A program made the position numbers and the translations under genes. Source: Boswellia sacra (taxonomy: Eukaryota; Streptophyta; Magnoliopsida; Sapindales; Burseraceae). Taken from it: a stretch of DNA of 64,000 nt. The notes beneath the pieces were generated by a model. It saw only the letters and a program-made list of their open reading frames with translations, was not told the origin of the DNA and searched no databases. Position 1 is the first letter of the stretch, and each line of letters starts with the position of its first letter. This document shows positions 1 to 8,967 of the stretch, in pieces. The stretch is taken from the NCBI GenBank assembly GCA_013180625.2, contig SNVD02009873.1, positions 310,001-374,000 on the forward strand, in the 5' to 3' direction.

Positions 1-904
1 CAATTTTTTCTCAACTTTCATAGCAGCTTGGACTAACTTACCAAAGTCACCATAATTGTTATCCTTCTTCAAACTTTTTACATCTTTCCTTCTCATCAGC
101 CATAATACAAGGAGCAAACCTAGAGAGCTCTAAAAATTTCTTCTCATACTCTTCCATTGATCTGGACCCTTAAACCAGCCTCAAGAACTCACTACGCTTG
201 ATATCTTTATACACAACAGGGAAGTAGTGATCAAAGAACTCCTTTTTAAATATAGCCCAAGTAATAACTTCATGTGATGGATAATGGCGCTGAACTGACT
301 CCCACCAGTGGTGTACTCCACCCTCTAATAAAAATGTAGTAAAAAGCAACTTCTGCTCATCAATACACCCCATAACTCCAAAGATATGCTCTAACTTGTT
401 TAACCAAGCCTCTGCACCAGGAGGATAACATTACCATCAAAGCTTTGACCACCCAACATCCTAACCCGCTCAATAGTGTTCTCTTCCCTAACACGCCCTT
501 GATTTTGACTAATAGTAGCAACAGCTGGGCAAGTGCATCTATTGAGTGTATAATGATAGGAGGATCATGATGGTTCCTATTCTCATTCCCTCTCGCATTT
601 GACTGTTCTGTTAGCCCTAAGGCTACATGATAATTTTGATGATAATAATACACATTGATTAATTGAGATTTACTAATATATTTATTTATGTGCAAGAGTA
701 AGATCATTGAAATAATTGTAAAATCAAGAAGAGGCTTATTAAAATGAAGTGTTGAAGCTAAGGAGAAGACTACATTTTAAAGGCACCAAAGTTTAAGAAC
801 AATGTTTGACTCAAGGAATGTGATATATGAGCAATGTTGAATCAATTGGTCATATATATCTCTATCCAAATGACGTAATTCTTAAGTGTTTGGAAAGATT
901 ACTC

Positions 905-1515
905 AATTTATAACATTTCATATGTTTTAAAGAAATTCAAATTTCAAGTGTAAAGTTGTCCAAATCATCATGCAATTTGAAAGAGAAATGGAAGCAGCTG
1001 ACATGAGCACCAAATACACTTTTGGACATATCTTGAGTTAGAAAAATCAAAATGACTTGATTCTTATGGAATTGAAAAGAGGACTTAATGAGGCACATTT
1101 CATATGTTTTAAAGAAATTCAAATTTCAAATGTAAGGCTAACATAATTGACATGCAATTCGGTAGACTGATACATGAGAAGAAAAATCAATTCATATGAG
1201 CACCAAATGATGTTTTGTCCATATCTTGAGCGAGAGATATCCAAATGACTTGATTCTTATGGCATTGGAAAAATGATTCAATGGATCACATTTCATATTC
1301 TTTGAAGAAATTCAAATTTCAAACAGAAGGCCGACATAATACACATGAAATTCGATGGACTAATAAATGAAAGAAAAATCAAGTCATATGAGCACCGAAT
1401 GATTTTTTGGCCATATCTTGAGCTACAGATATCCAAATGCCTTGATTCTTGATGAGTTGGAAAGCTTATTCAATTTTGCAGATCTTTTCTATTTTTCATA
1501 TTTTCAAATTTTAAA
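905..1515 (+). repeat. ~182-bp degenerate tandem repeats in the solo LTR U3
   Basis: The phrase CATTTCATATG...AAAGAAATTCAAATTTCAA recurs near 913, 1096 and 1278, with a weaker fourth copy near 1490. Each is followed by ATATCTTGAG..AGATATCCAAATG-type text. Spacing is about 182 bp. Repeats upstream of the TATA box are common in LTR U3 regions and often act as enhancers; that role is inferred. Confidence 0.75.
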
Positions 1516-1609
1516 CAGAATATTGACAAAAATGGTAGACAAGATTTCGGTTTTTATGGTGGACAGAAAATTTAGAGTACCACACTTGATTAAGTTCATC
1601 CCATTTGCC

Positions 1610-1616
1610 TATAAAA
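1610..1616 (+). promoter_or_regulatory. TATA box of the solo LTR
   Basis: TATAAAA in the context GCCTATAAAAGGAGCCC, with a C-rich start region and a long leader downstream. It sits where the U3/R boundary of a 1.7-kb plus-strand LTR would be expected. Confidence 0.7.
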
Positions 1617-1817
1617 GGAGCCCTTCTCCCATGCATTGAAAACAAAAAGAAGAGAAAAATCTATCAAGCCACAAATAAAAGAAATATCATGTTTAAAGAG
1701 CTTTTATATTATTTATCTACTCTTTGAAGAGAGTTATACTTTTGTTGTAAAAATTGTCTTTGTTCTTGTATTGTGGTGAGAGTGAGATATTCTTGTAAAG
1801 GATAATAGTTATCCTTG

Positions 1818-2015
1818 AGAGAACTCTTATTGTGTGTTTTCAAGAGTTGAAAGAAGTTTCCTTGGTGAGGTTGTTCATCAAAAAGAACTCTTAGTATGGT
1901 GTTATCAAAAGTTGAAGAAAGTTGCCTTGGTGAGGTTGTTCATCAAAAAGAACTCTTGGTGTGGTGTTATCGAGAGTTGAAAGAAAAAGTTTTGGTGAGG
2001 TTGCTCATCAAGCAA
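1818..2015 (+). repeat. Three ~65-bp tandem repeats in the LTR leader
   Basis: Three consecutive units begin near 1820, 1888 and 1950. Each carries GAACTCTT, then a GAGTTGAA(A)GAA segment, then TTGGTGAGGTTG(T/C)TCATCAA. They lie downstream of the TATA box, so they would be in the transcribed R/U5 part. Confidence 0.8.
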
Positions 2016-2546
2016 GTTGTAAAGATTTCAACAACTTAGTGGAAAGCTTAGCTCGTGGAGCTAGGAGCCTGTGGACGTAGGCAAGGTTTGCCGAACCACA
2101 TAAATTGAGTTTGCACTCTCTCTTTCCCTATCTCTTTATATTTACTTACACTTGTGATTGTTCTTTATTTATATTCTCTTGATTCAATTCTACTTTCATC
2201 TTCTTCACCTTTATTCTCACAGAAAGAGTTAAATAATTTTGATTTTCAAGAAGAGTTTTCTAAATCCTTTTTTTTATAAATAAAAACCTAATTCACCCCT
2301 CCTCTTGGGTTGCCATACCTGGGTCAACATGTTCTTCCTCTCCGCGGTTATGTTCATTTTCCCCCTCACCTTCAGGTGGTGGTGGTGGTGAAGAATTTGT
2401 AGTTTGGTTCAGTCCGCCCCTAGCTCTAGTGCGGGGCCTGCCTGTATGTTGGCTCATGATGATGCCTACAAAATATAACGCTTCTTTTATCATTACAAAA
2501 CCATGCATATTAAAAAATAAGAGAGTTTACAAAATCTTAAAACCAC

Positions 2547-2559
2547 GCTCTGATATCAA
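2547..2559 (-). other. Primer-binding site of the gypsy element
   Basis: On the minus strand this reads TTGATATCAGAGC, one mismatch from TGGTATCAGAGC, the complement of the initiator tRNA-Met 3' end. It lies immediately after the LTR end ...GTGTCA, which fixes element orientation and the LTR boundary at 2562. Confidence 0.85.
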
Positions 2560-2561
2560 AT

Positions 2562-5097
2562 TGACACGACCCGCCCCCAGCTAACACAAACAAATTGTGC
2601 CTAAAACTCTGCTAAAAAAATTTAAATTTTTAAAATATGCTACTTTAAGAAAATTTGGCAGTCTCCCCTGTATTTTAAACTAATCTCCCTGCCAAGTATA
2701 CAAAATTCAATACTTCCAAAATATTTATATAACTACTAACTTCCTTTTTGGGACCTTAAGCCCTCTATTAAAACAATTATATCTCTAAAACAGTCTTTAA
2801 GAGAAAATATGGCCTCCGGCCTCAAATATAATTAATTACAATTCAAAAAGTTTACAATTAGGATTTTAATATAAGTTTCCTCAAAAACTCATGCATGATG
2901 AGTAGGCGAAAGTTTTTAAAGAAAACTAAAACAAAATCCTTGATGCATATACAATATTAAAAAAATACACATGTAACAAAATCATCTACAAAAGTGAAAC
3001 TAGATATCAAAAAAGAAACAGAAGGCTCTCAGAGTATCATAAAATAGCCAACCTCAAGCAGCTACTGGCGTTCCAACTGAACACTGCAATCTCCTGGAGA
3101 AAAAAATGGGTTTTTTTTAAAAAATAGGGTAAGTATAACATCAGTGAGTGGGATAGAATCATTAAAATAGATAAAAATTTGCATAAGATAAAATAATATA
3201 TCATAACAATTAATTAATTAAAATTCTGCTTTACTAACATTGATTAGAAAACTACTTAAAAAAGATACAAAAACGAGGAAGCAAATCTTTAAATAATTTA
3301 TATGCCTTTCCCATAATCAAAATTATAATATAAAAATATTCTAAGGCATTTCCACTTGCATTCAAAATTCAATCTAATAAATGTATTAAGGTTCTAAATC
3401 TCATTAAACTCATTTTACATTTTAAATTTCTAAATCATTATAGTTTCACTAATCAAGTACCCAAACTAATTTGACTGGTTATGACCTGGTGGGGCTAGGA
3501 TCGCTCAGGCCAAGATATCATTATACTGATCCTACACATGCGCAGAGCTGCCCCCAAAGGACTAAAAATCTAGATTACACGGCCCAAATCTTCTATGTGT
3601 ATCTTAATGGGTCCCAAAGACCTCTATAATTTCACTATCTGAATGAATTAGGTACTAGCTTAGTAAAACATAAAATTCAATTCTTTACTTTTAAATCTCT
3701 AAAACATTAAACAATTCTTTCTAAAAACTACATAGACAAGAGTTGATAAACTATGAAATATTCTTCATACAAGAATAAAGGAATATATATTTACTAACAT
3801 AATAAAGTTTCACTAACAATTATGAAAAACAGAAATTTATAATTTAAAGTTCAATTATTAGTAAAAATGTATTTTTCTCACTCACTATCCCATGGATCAA
3901 CTTGTGTGGCAACTCCTTCCTCGATCGGATTCATATATGGATTAGGAACTGCAGTCTCACCTAAGGGAAAAGCCAAATAGAATTCTTTAATATCACAAAA
4001 CCACATATTTAGATACAAGCCCCAACTTCTCATTAGTGGGAAAATTGATAAATTAACACCAATAACATACTAATTCTCCTAATTAACTCTATTTCCAAAC
4101 TTCTTAAACCGAGCAATTCTTGTTCTCCGATTTTTAATAAATAATTGACTCATCCAAATGGTCTAATATTTTATAAATACTTTCTACACATACATATCTA
4201 ATAAAATATAAAATTTCATAGCATTCTATGTTCATTAGATATATCAAATCCTTCATTTTTTCAGATACACAAATTCTGTAAATTCATTTCTAGAACTGAC
4301 CTCTCCCTATTCCAAAATACATGAGTAATAAATTCGTAAAATCACAAAACTCTCCAGATTTAAACTAGACATATATACAAACTCGTATCCCAAATTTCAT
4401 AATTTTTGAAGACCTTTGGATACCTCATATAACTTACCCAAAACTGATTTTCTGCAGAAAAACTGAATTTCCAATGGTAAACAGTAAACTTCGAAAATTC
4501 ATAATAAATTGCATACTCAACATTTTTTAGTGAATCCAACTTTAGAAAAATCCTTAGGATATCTATTTTAACATATATAAATTTCAGAATCAGATTCAAA
4601 GCCAAAAAATTACAAAAATTTTTGGAATATATGTTGTTCCCAAAACCCTGGATTTCCATAGTTATCATCAAAACTTTAATTCATTCAAAATACAAGAAAT
4701 TGAAACCTAAATAAACATGAAAATCTCATTTCTCTCTCTAATTTCTCTCTCTATAACATCTCCAAATATCAAATAAGATCCTCCTAATATATATCTAGAG
4801 GTAGAATTGAAGTTATATAGTCTAATTAAGCTAAGAGATGAAAGAATTACCTCAAAATCTTCAAATTCCTTAGAAAATCTAAAACCCCTCTTTTGCCTTT
4901 CTTCCCCTTTCTCACGTCTCCCCCTCTGCCTTCTCTTTTAATTTTTTTCCTTTGAATTATTTTCTTATTTAATTCTTAATATAATTGCATAAAAAAATGA
5001 AAAAAAAGGCTTGTGGGCTGGGCTAAAATAAAATATCGGGCTGGGCTATAACAAAACAAAATGGGCTAGGCTTAGGTAAAAATTAATGGGCTTTACA
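2562..5097 (-). repeat. 5' LTR (2.5 kb) of the gypsy element
   Basis: On the minus strand the LTR starts TGTAAAGCCC (5097) and ends GTCGTGTCA (2562), adjoining the primer-binding site. The right boundary is inferred from the TG dinucleotide and from where the GGGCTTTACA phrase stops. The only ORFs are short and A/T-driven (for example 4360-4671) and look non-coding. A 3-5 kb stretch without genes is explained by this LTR. Confidence 0.75.
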
Positions 5098-5614
5098 GTT
5101 TTAGCTTCGTGCATGAGCTACGTTAACACAAATGAATGCTTGGTGGCAATGGATAAAGATAAGGTTTAATGTGTCAATTATTCGTGGAGGAGCTGTGAAT
5201 ATCTAATCTTCAATCTACTCTAAATTTAAATTTTGGTAACCTACGCTGCAAATGCATTAGCCATGCCACATGTGAAATGGGCATAATTATCCTATCCTTT
5301 TGAGGTCACTCTCAGACTCTTAGCCTGTTAATTCACTAAAAGAAAAGTGCCTTTTTACTACGAGTTTCTACTACAGTTTTAAATAAATGCTTGAAAAGGC
5401 TTTAAAAGTAAATAATGAAGGAAAATGATCTTGTCTTTTTGCAACCCATCAAGAATTTAAAACTACAATATCTAAGAGTTTGCTTGTTTCATCATAGCAA
5501 CATAAAAAATTTTGGTTGTACATGGGTTATATCAAGTTTTACCAAAATATATTCTCAAAGAATCTAGTGTAGTTTCAGTTGTACTACAATTATAAGCTTA
5601 TTTGACATCTTTTA
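5098..5614. other. Non-coding spacer
   Basis: Between the gypsy LTR and the tandem-repeat array I see no ORF of note, no RNA gene and no terminal repeats. The sequence is AT-rich with no recognisable similarity to the rest of the window, apart from the last ~30 bases, which may extend the inverted segment that follows. Confidence 0.6.
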
Positions 5615-5755
5615 CAAATTTGAGTAAAGCCATTCAGCCCCCACCGATTATCTCATCAACCCTCAATAAAAAGATAAAATTGAAACTAAAAATGAGTAAA
5701 GTTTTGGAGCAATTATTAGTAATAAATAAGATATGTTTTATCTAGAGTTTATATT
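5615..5755 (-). repeat. Inverted copy of the 8.7-8.85 kb segment
   Basis: The reverse complement of this stretch matches 8705-8850 and 11270-11415 closely. Shared phrases include CTTATTTATTACTAATAATT, GCTCCAAAACTTTACTC and GATAATCGGTGGGGGCTG. The first tandem unit is therefore bracketed by this segment in opposite orientations, while the other junctions carry it only in direct orientation. Confidence 0.85.
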
Positions 5756-6330
5756 ATCTTGATATAATACCCTTTTTATTGTTAAAGTATAGAATATCAT
5801 TTTTATATACAGCATGACATAATCAATCAAAATTCTCAAGATATGTAATTGTGCATAACCCGGCCGTGAACTTACACGACGAAGCCATAAAAAATTCTTT
5901 AAGTCACTTTTTTACATAATAGGGTGGTGAAGTTGCACGACTTAGTCGTACAATATAATAATTATATTTGTAATGTTGTTAATAATTATTTTATAATATG
6001 ATTATACAATTTACACGATATAGTTATGCAAAACATCCAAGATCTATTTCTTGTTTTTTTGCACGACCTCCCTGTACAATTACACAACTGTGTTGTACAA
6101 AAAAACTATACATATAATCTAATTTTGTTATTTTTAAAACTATTGAGGACATCTTATACTTTTCTTTTGAAAGAGGGGTTAAAATATTTAAAATATAAAA
6201 AAGGGTTAGATATAGTCGGTGGACAACTAAGAGATTATTCGGTGAAAATTTGTGTTAAATCTGTGTACATGATTATTTGACGCAAATCAATTTGGAGGTG
6301 TTGGGCTTTTTCCATTTCCATGTAATGTGT

Positions 6331-6450
6331 CCAATCTGAGAGGATTGGACTATTTTAAGCTTAATAGGCTTTTTAAATAAATTTAGTCCATTGGGCTAAA
6401 TCTTACAAATTTGAACATCAACAAAGTGCAGTATTTTTTGTCTATAAATT
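6331..6450 (+). promoter_or_regulatory. Candidate promoter of unit 1: CCAAT palindrome plus TATA box
   Basis: CCAATC and GATTGG (6331-6336 and 6343-6348) form a perfect 6-bp inverted repeat giving a CCAAT box on both strands. About 95 bp downstream is TCTATAAATT. The same pair is kept in unit 2 (9537, CCATAAATT near 9650) and unit 3 (12093, 12204), with CATAAATT instead of TATAAATT. Promoter activity is inferred. Confidence 0.45.
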
Positions 6451-6776
6451 AGCTTTCCTCCTGAGTTTTTTTTGTCATCTCTTAACATGAAAGTTTTTAA
6501 TAATTTCATCTTATATTGAACTGGATTTTCAGATAGATTTAAACAAATTCTAAAATTTTTCTGTAAGTTAGTATATGTTTTTTTTTCCCTTTCTTAATTG
6601 TGAATCATTTTTTTTATACGAAGACCATGCATTCTTTTCATTTCTTGATAACTTAATATACTTTACTTTAACAAATTGAATCTTAATTAATAAATTTTAA
6701 CCACTAATGTTTTAGATTATCTTTTCAGCACGACAGTTGGATTTATAGAAATCAGTGGGAGTTCAAAATAGTAGAG

Positions 6777-6938
6777 ATGCCAACAAAACATATGCTAATT
6801 TCAATGCTTGTTGAAATGACTCCTCTTTCATACATTGCAAGGAAGTCAAGGGATACACGCACATCTCAAAAAAGTTTATTTAATAAACGTTTCCAACAAT
6901 ATTATAACAATATTGCAAAAATTTCAAAATTAGTTTAA
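6777..6938 (+). CDS. Short ORF in unit 1 (53 codons), unknown, possibly a relic
   Basis: Unrecognised. It starts MPTKHMLISMLVEM and lies 48 bases after a conserved splice-acceptor-like TTTTCAG, so it would be the first ATG of exon 2 if the unit is transcribed and spliced as inferred. The same start recurs in units 2 and 3 and, diverged, near 14860 and 43674. After codon 14 the frame differs from the other units by a 1-base change near 6827-6833, so only the first ~17 codons are comparable. It has no signal peptide and no known domain. It may be a micro-peptide, the first codons of a lost larger gene, or chance conservation. Confidence 0.2.
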   Translation: MPTKHMLISMLVEMTPLSYIARKSRDTRTSQKSLFNKRFQQYYNNIAKISKLV

Positions 6939-7797
6939 AGATTAGGGAAGCTTTTTTTTAAATGAATTTTAAGTTTTTCACAGCCTGGGATAGTTAAAAG
7001 TTGATTATTGTCCATTGCATCTCGAGACAAATTTAAAAGATTAGAAAAATATTTCTTTGAAACAGTTAAAATATTAATATTCTTTCACCATGAAAAAATT
7101 AATATGGATACATGTGAATAACAGTAAATTAATATAATTTATGTATAGAGTATTGAACCACGAGATTACATTTATACATGCATAAAATCGTAGGAAAAAT
7201 TTCGAGATCTACGAACATATTTTCCTATAGAAAACTCTGTCCTCGATATAATAAAACACCTCTCAAATTAAAAAAAGAAAATTATTTTCACTTCGAACGA
7301 CATTGCATCAATCGAGCTATTGGTTGGATCGTTTGTCGCAATATCGTGGTCAATGAATGATTATATTATTGTAGTCTTTTCTGTTTTTCCTACATAAAAC
7401 TTTTTTCTTGGCAAACTAAAACAGATTTAAAAACATAAGGTAGACATTAAATTAGCAGAAATATTGGGGCAGTTGTTGCAATATCGAGGTCAATGACTTA
7501 TTACTATAATCTTATTTGTTTCGTTAAATTAATAAAAGTGCATCGATTTAGATCACAAAGCGGTTTTTAGTTATAAATATATCAAGTGACATTTACTTTA
7601 GTTATGGGCATTCTCAAAAAGTCTTCCAAGGAATCTTTGAATCTTTTAACACTAGAATTTTTTTACATTATCTTATGTGAACCTAATTTTGAAATATTTT
7701 CAATTAAAAAAAGAAGACTGATATAGTATAAAATATAAGTAGGGCCATGAGTCCCAAGTCTAATATGGCTAACTATGAATTGAATTGAGTCAGATTA

Positions 7798-8084
7798 TGT
7801 AACATCCCACATCGCTTGGGAAAAAGATGGGATGTGTGCTTAAATACCTTGTGAGCTCCTTAAGCTGTTGGAGGCCTTTTGGGTTGTAAAGCCCGAAAGC
7901 AAAATCGTAATGAACTGTGTGTCCAAAGCGGACAATATCCAAAAGTGGACCGAGGTATTGGGCTTTACGCACGCATGGGGGCCACCTCTCAAAGGTGCGC
8001 ATGGGGGCCACCTCTTGAGTGTTTATGGGGACCGCAAAGTGTTACACATAGTGCAAAGTGTCACATGCAGGCCTGGATGTTATA
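7798..8084 (+). repeat. TRIM 5' LTR
   Basis: 287 bp, TG...TA with the expected terminal CA mutated to TA. It contains the phrase CATGGGGGCCACCTCT in near-tandem copies. Confidence 0.95.
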
Positions 8085-8086
8085 AA

Positions 8087-8099
8087 TGGTATCAGAGCC
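8087..8099 (+). other. TRIM primer-binding site
   Basis: TGGTATCAGAGCC is a perfect complement to the initiator tRNA-Met 3' end, two bases after the 5' LTR. Confidence 0.95.
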
Positions 8100-8171
8100 T
8101 AGCCCAACCGGAAGTTTGGGATGTGTCACCCTGAAGATATAAGCCCAATCAAGCGAGCACGCTTGATTCCT

Positions 8172-8184
8172 AAGGAGGGGTGAA
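8172..8184 (+). other. TRIM polypurine tract
   Basis: AAGGAGGGGTGAA lies immediately before the 3' LTR, the expected plus-strand primer position. Confidence 0.9.
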
Positions 8185-8495
8185 TGTAACATCCCACATC
8201 GCTTGAGAAAAAGATGAGATGTGTGCTTAAATACCTTGTGAGCTCCTTAAGCTGTTGGAGGCCTTTTGGGTTGCAAAGCCCGAAAGCAAAACCGTGATGG
8301 ATTGTGTGTCCAAAGCGGACAATATCCAACAATGGGCCGAGGTATTGGGCTTTACGCAAGCATGGGGGCCACCTCTAGAAGGCACGCATGGGGGCCACCG
8401 CTTGAAACTATGTGGGGGCCACCTCTTGAGGGTTTATGAGGACCGCAAAATGTCACACATAGTGCAAAGTGCCACATGCGGGCCTGGATGTTACA
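8185..8495 (+). repeat. TRIM 3' LTR
   Basis: 311 bp, TG...CA. It is longer than the 5' LTR mainly because of one extra copy of the GTGGGGGCCACCTCTTGA unit near 8412. Point differences from the 5' LTR indicate that the insertion is not recent. Confidence 0.95.
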
Positions 8496-8967
8496 GATTA
8501 TTTGTGTAGACATTAAAATTATGAGAACGTCTATTGGAATTGAATCCCCAAATGTGCAATAATCCGACAGGTTATTATAAACATCAAGCATACATCAATT
8601 TTATAGATGTCTTTGGTTCATTCAATTAAAAATTTTGGATTTTAAGAGATGATTGTTATTCATTAAAAAGAGAGAGGAGGGGAGGACAGTGGGGTGTTAT
8701 ATCAGGTAAAAAGATAATATAAATTCTAGATACCACATATCTTATTTATTACTAATAATTGCTCCAAAACTTTACTCTTTTTCAGTTTCAATTTTATCTT
8801 TTTATTGATGGTTGATGAGATAATCGGTGGGGGCTGGATGGCTTTACTCCTTACTTAAATGTCGTAGTATTTTATTTGGCATCTTTTTGGAGTCCCTTAA
8901 CTAAATCAAATATCTTTTTTGGTTTTAACTATTTGTGACCCATTTTTTATTTAAAAAAACGTTGATA

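Larger units (their letters stand above)
609..2329 (+). mobile_element. Solo LTR (1.72 kb) inserted in the gypsy gag
   Basis: The segment starts TGTTAG and ends TCAACA. It is flanked on both sides by the same five bases, TGTTC (604-608 and 2330-2334), a perfect target-site duplication. Removing it leaves the gag reading frame continuous, so the inserted unit is exactly this segment. Plus orientation is given by a TATA box at 1610-1616 and by the terminal region (AGCTCGTGGAGC, GCCGAACCAC, then CACCCCTCC), which resembles the 3' ends of plant Copia-type LTRs. There is no internal coding region and no second LTR, hence a solo LTR left by LTR-LTR recombination. Superfamily assignment is inference. 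Confidence 0.9.
1..2457 (-). pseudogene. gag: Ty3/gypsy gag, interrupted and frameshifted
   Basis: Gag forms the nucleocapsid of gypsy retrotransposons. The likely start codon is at 2455-2457 (Met-Ser-Gln-His-Thr...), followed by a Pro- and Glu-rich N-terminal stretch. Coding continues to 2330, is split by the solo LTR at 609-2329, and resumes in the same frame at 608. It reaches the conserved retrotrans_gag core, seen as DEQKLLFTTFLLEGG followed by HHWWESV and FKKEFFDHYFP at roughly 170-373. Between about 500 and 400 the reading frame shifts. A stop at 170-172 falls directly after FLRLV, where the family normally continues. Leftward to position 1 the frame is recognisable but broken. Degenerate retrotransposon coding sequence. 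Confidence 0.85.
1..5097 (-). mobile_element. Ty3/gypsy LTR retrotransposon, 5' part, running off the left edge
   Basis: Read on the minus strand, the element begins at 5097 with a long LTR (to 2562), followed by a primer-binding site matching initiator tRNA-Met (2547-2559) and a gag gene (from 2457 leftward). The rest of pol and the 3' LTR lie outside the window. The LTR has TG...CA ends. The gag carries frameshifts and a stop, and a later solo LTR (609-2329) is inserted in it, so the copy is dead. The gag type resembles the retrotrans_gag domain of chromovirus-like gypsy elements; that lineage call is inference because pol is not visible. Confidence 0.85.
7798..8495 (+). mobile_element. Complete TRIM retrotransposon
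   Basis: Terminal-repeat retrotransposon in miniature, 698 bp. It has two LTRs (7798-8084 and 8185-8495) beginning TGTAACATCCCACATCG and ending GGATGTTA(T/C)A. The 100-bp core has a perfect primer-binding site and a purine tract and no coding capacity. Flanking GATTA is duplicated (7793-7797 and 8496-8500). Units 2 and 3 have the empty site (GTCAGATTATTTGTG near 11020 and 13551), proving the insertion came after the tandem duplication. It would need proteins from an autonomous element to move. Several ORF-like stretches here are just LTR sequence. Confidence 0.97.
5769..8967 (+). repeat. Gene-like tandem unit 1 (carrying a TRIM insertion)
   Basis: First of three direct repeats that start CCCTTTTTATTG. 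Without the 698-bp TRIM at 7798 it is about 2.5 kb. Landmarks in order are: a TTGCACGAC/GTCGTACAA near-palindrome (5933-5953); a CCAATC...GATTGG palindrome (6331-6348); a TATA-like box (6443-6449); an intron-like segment with GTAAGT and TTTTCAG (6563-6728); an ATG (6777) opening a short ORF; and two copies of a palindromic motif ending CAATATCG (7291-7355, 7461-7497). The 8705-8850 segment closes the unit. No known protein domain is recognised. Confidence 0.9.

Noticed and set aside
7297..7347. Possible miRNA precursor hairpin in unit 1
   Set aside because: 16 of 21 arm positions pair in unit 1, but fewer in units 2 and 3, with no compensating changes. It is kept only as part of the motif finding, not annotated as an RNA gene.
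7868..8591. Several 68-88 codon ORFs on both strands around the TRIM
   Set aside because: They are translations of the TRIM LTRs; the same text repeats in both LTRs and no protein family fits.
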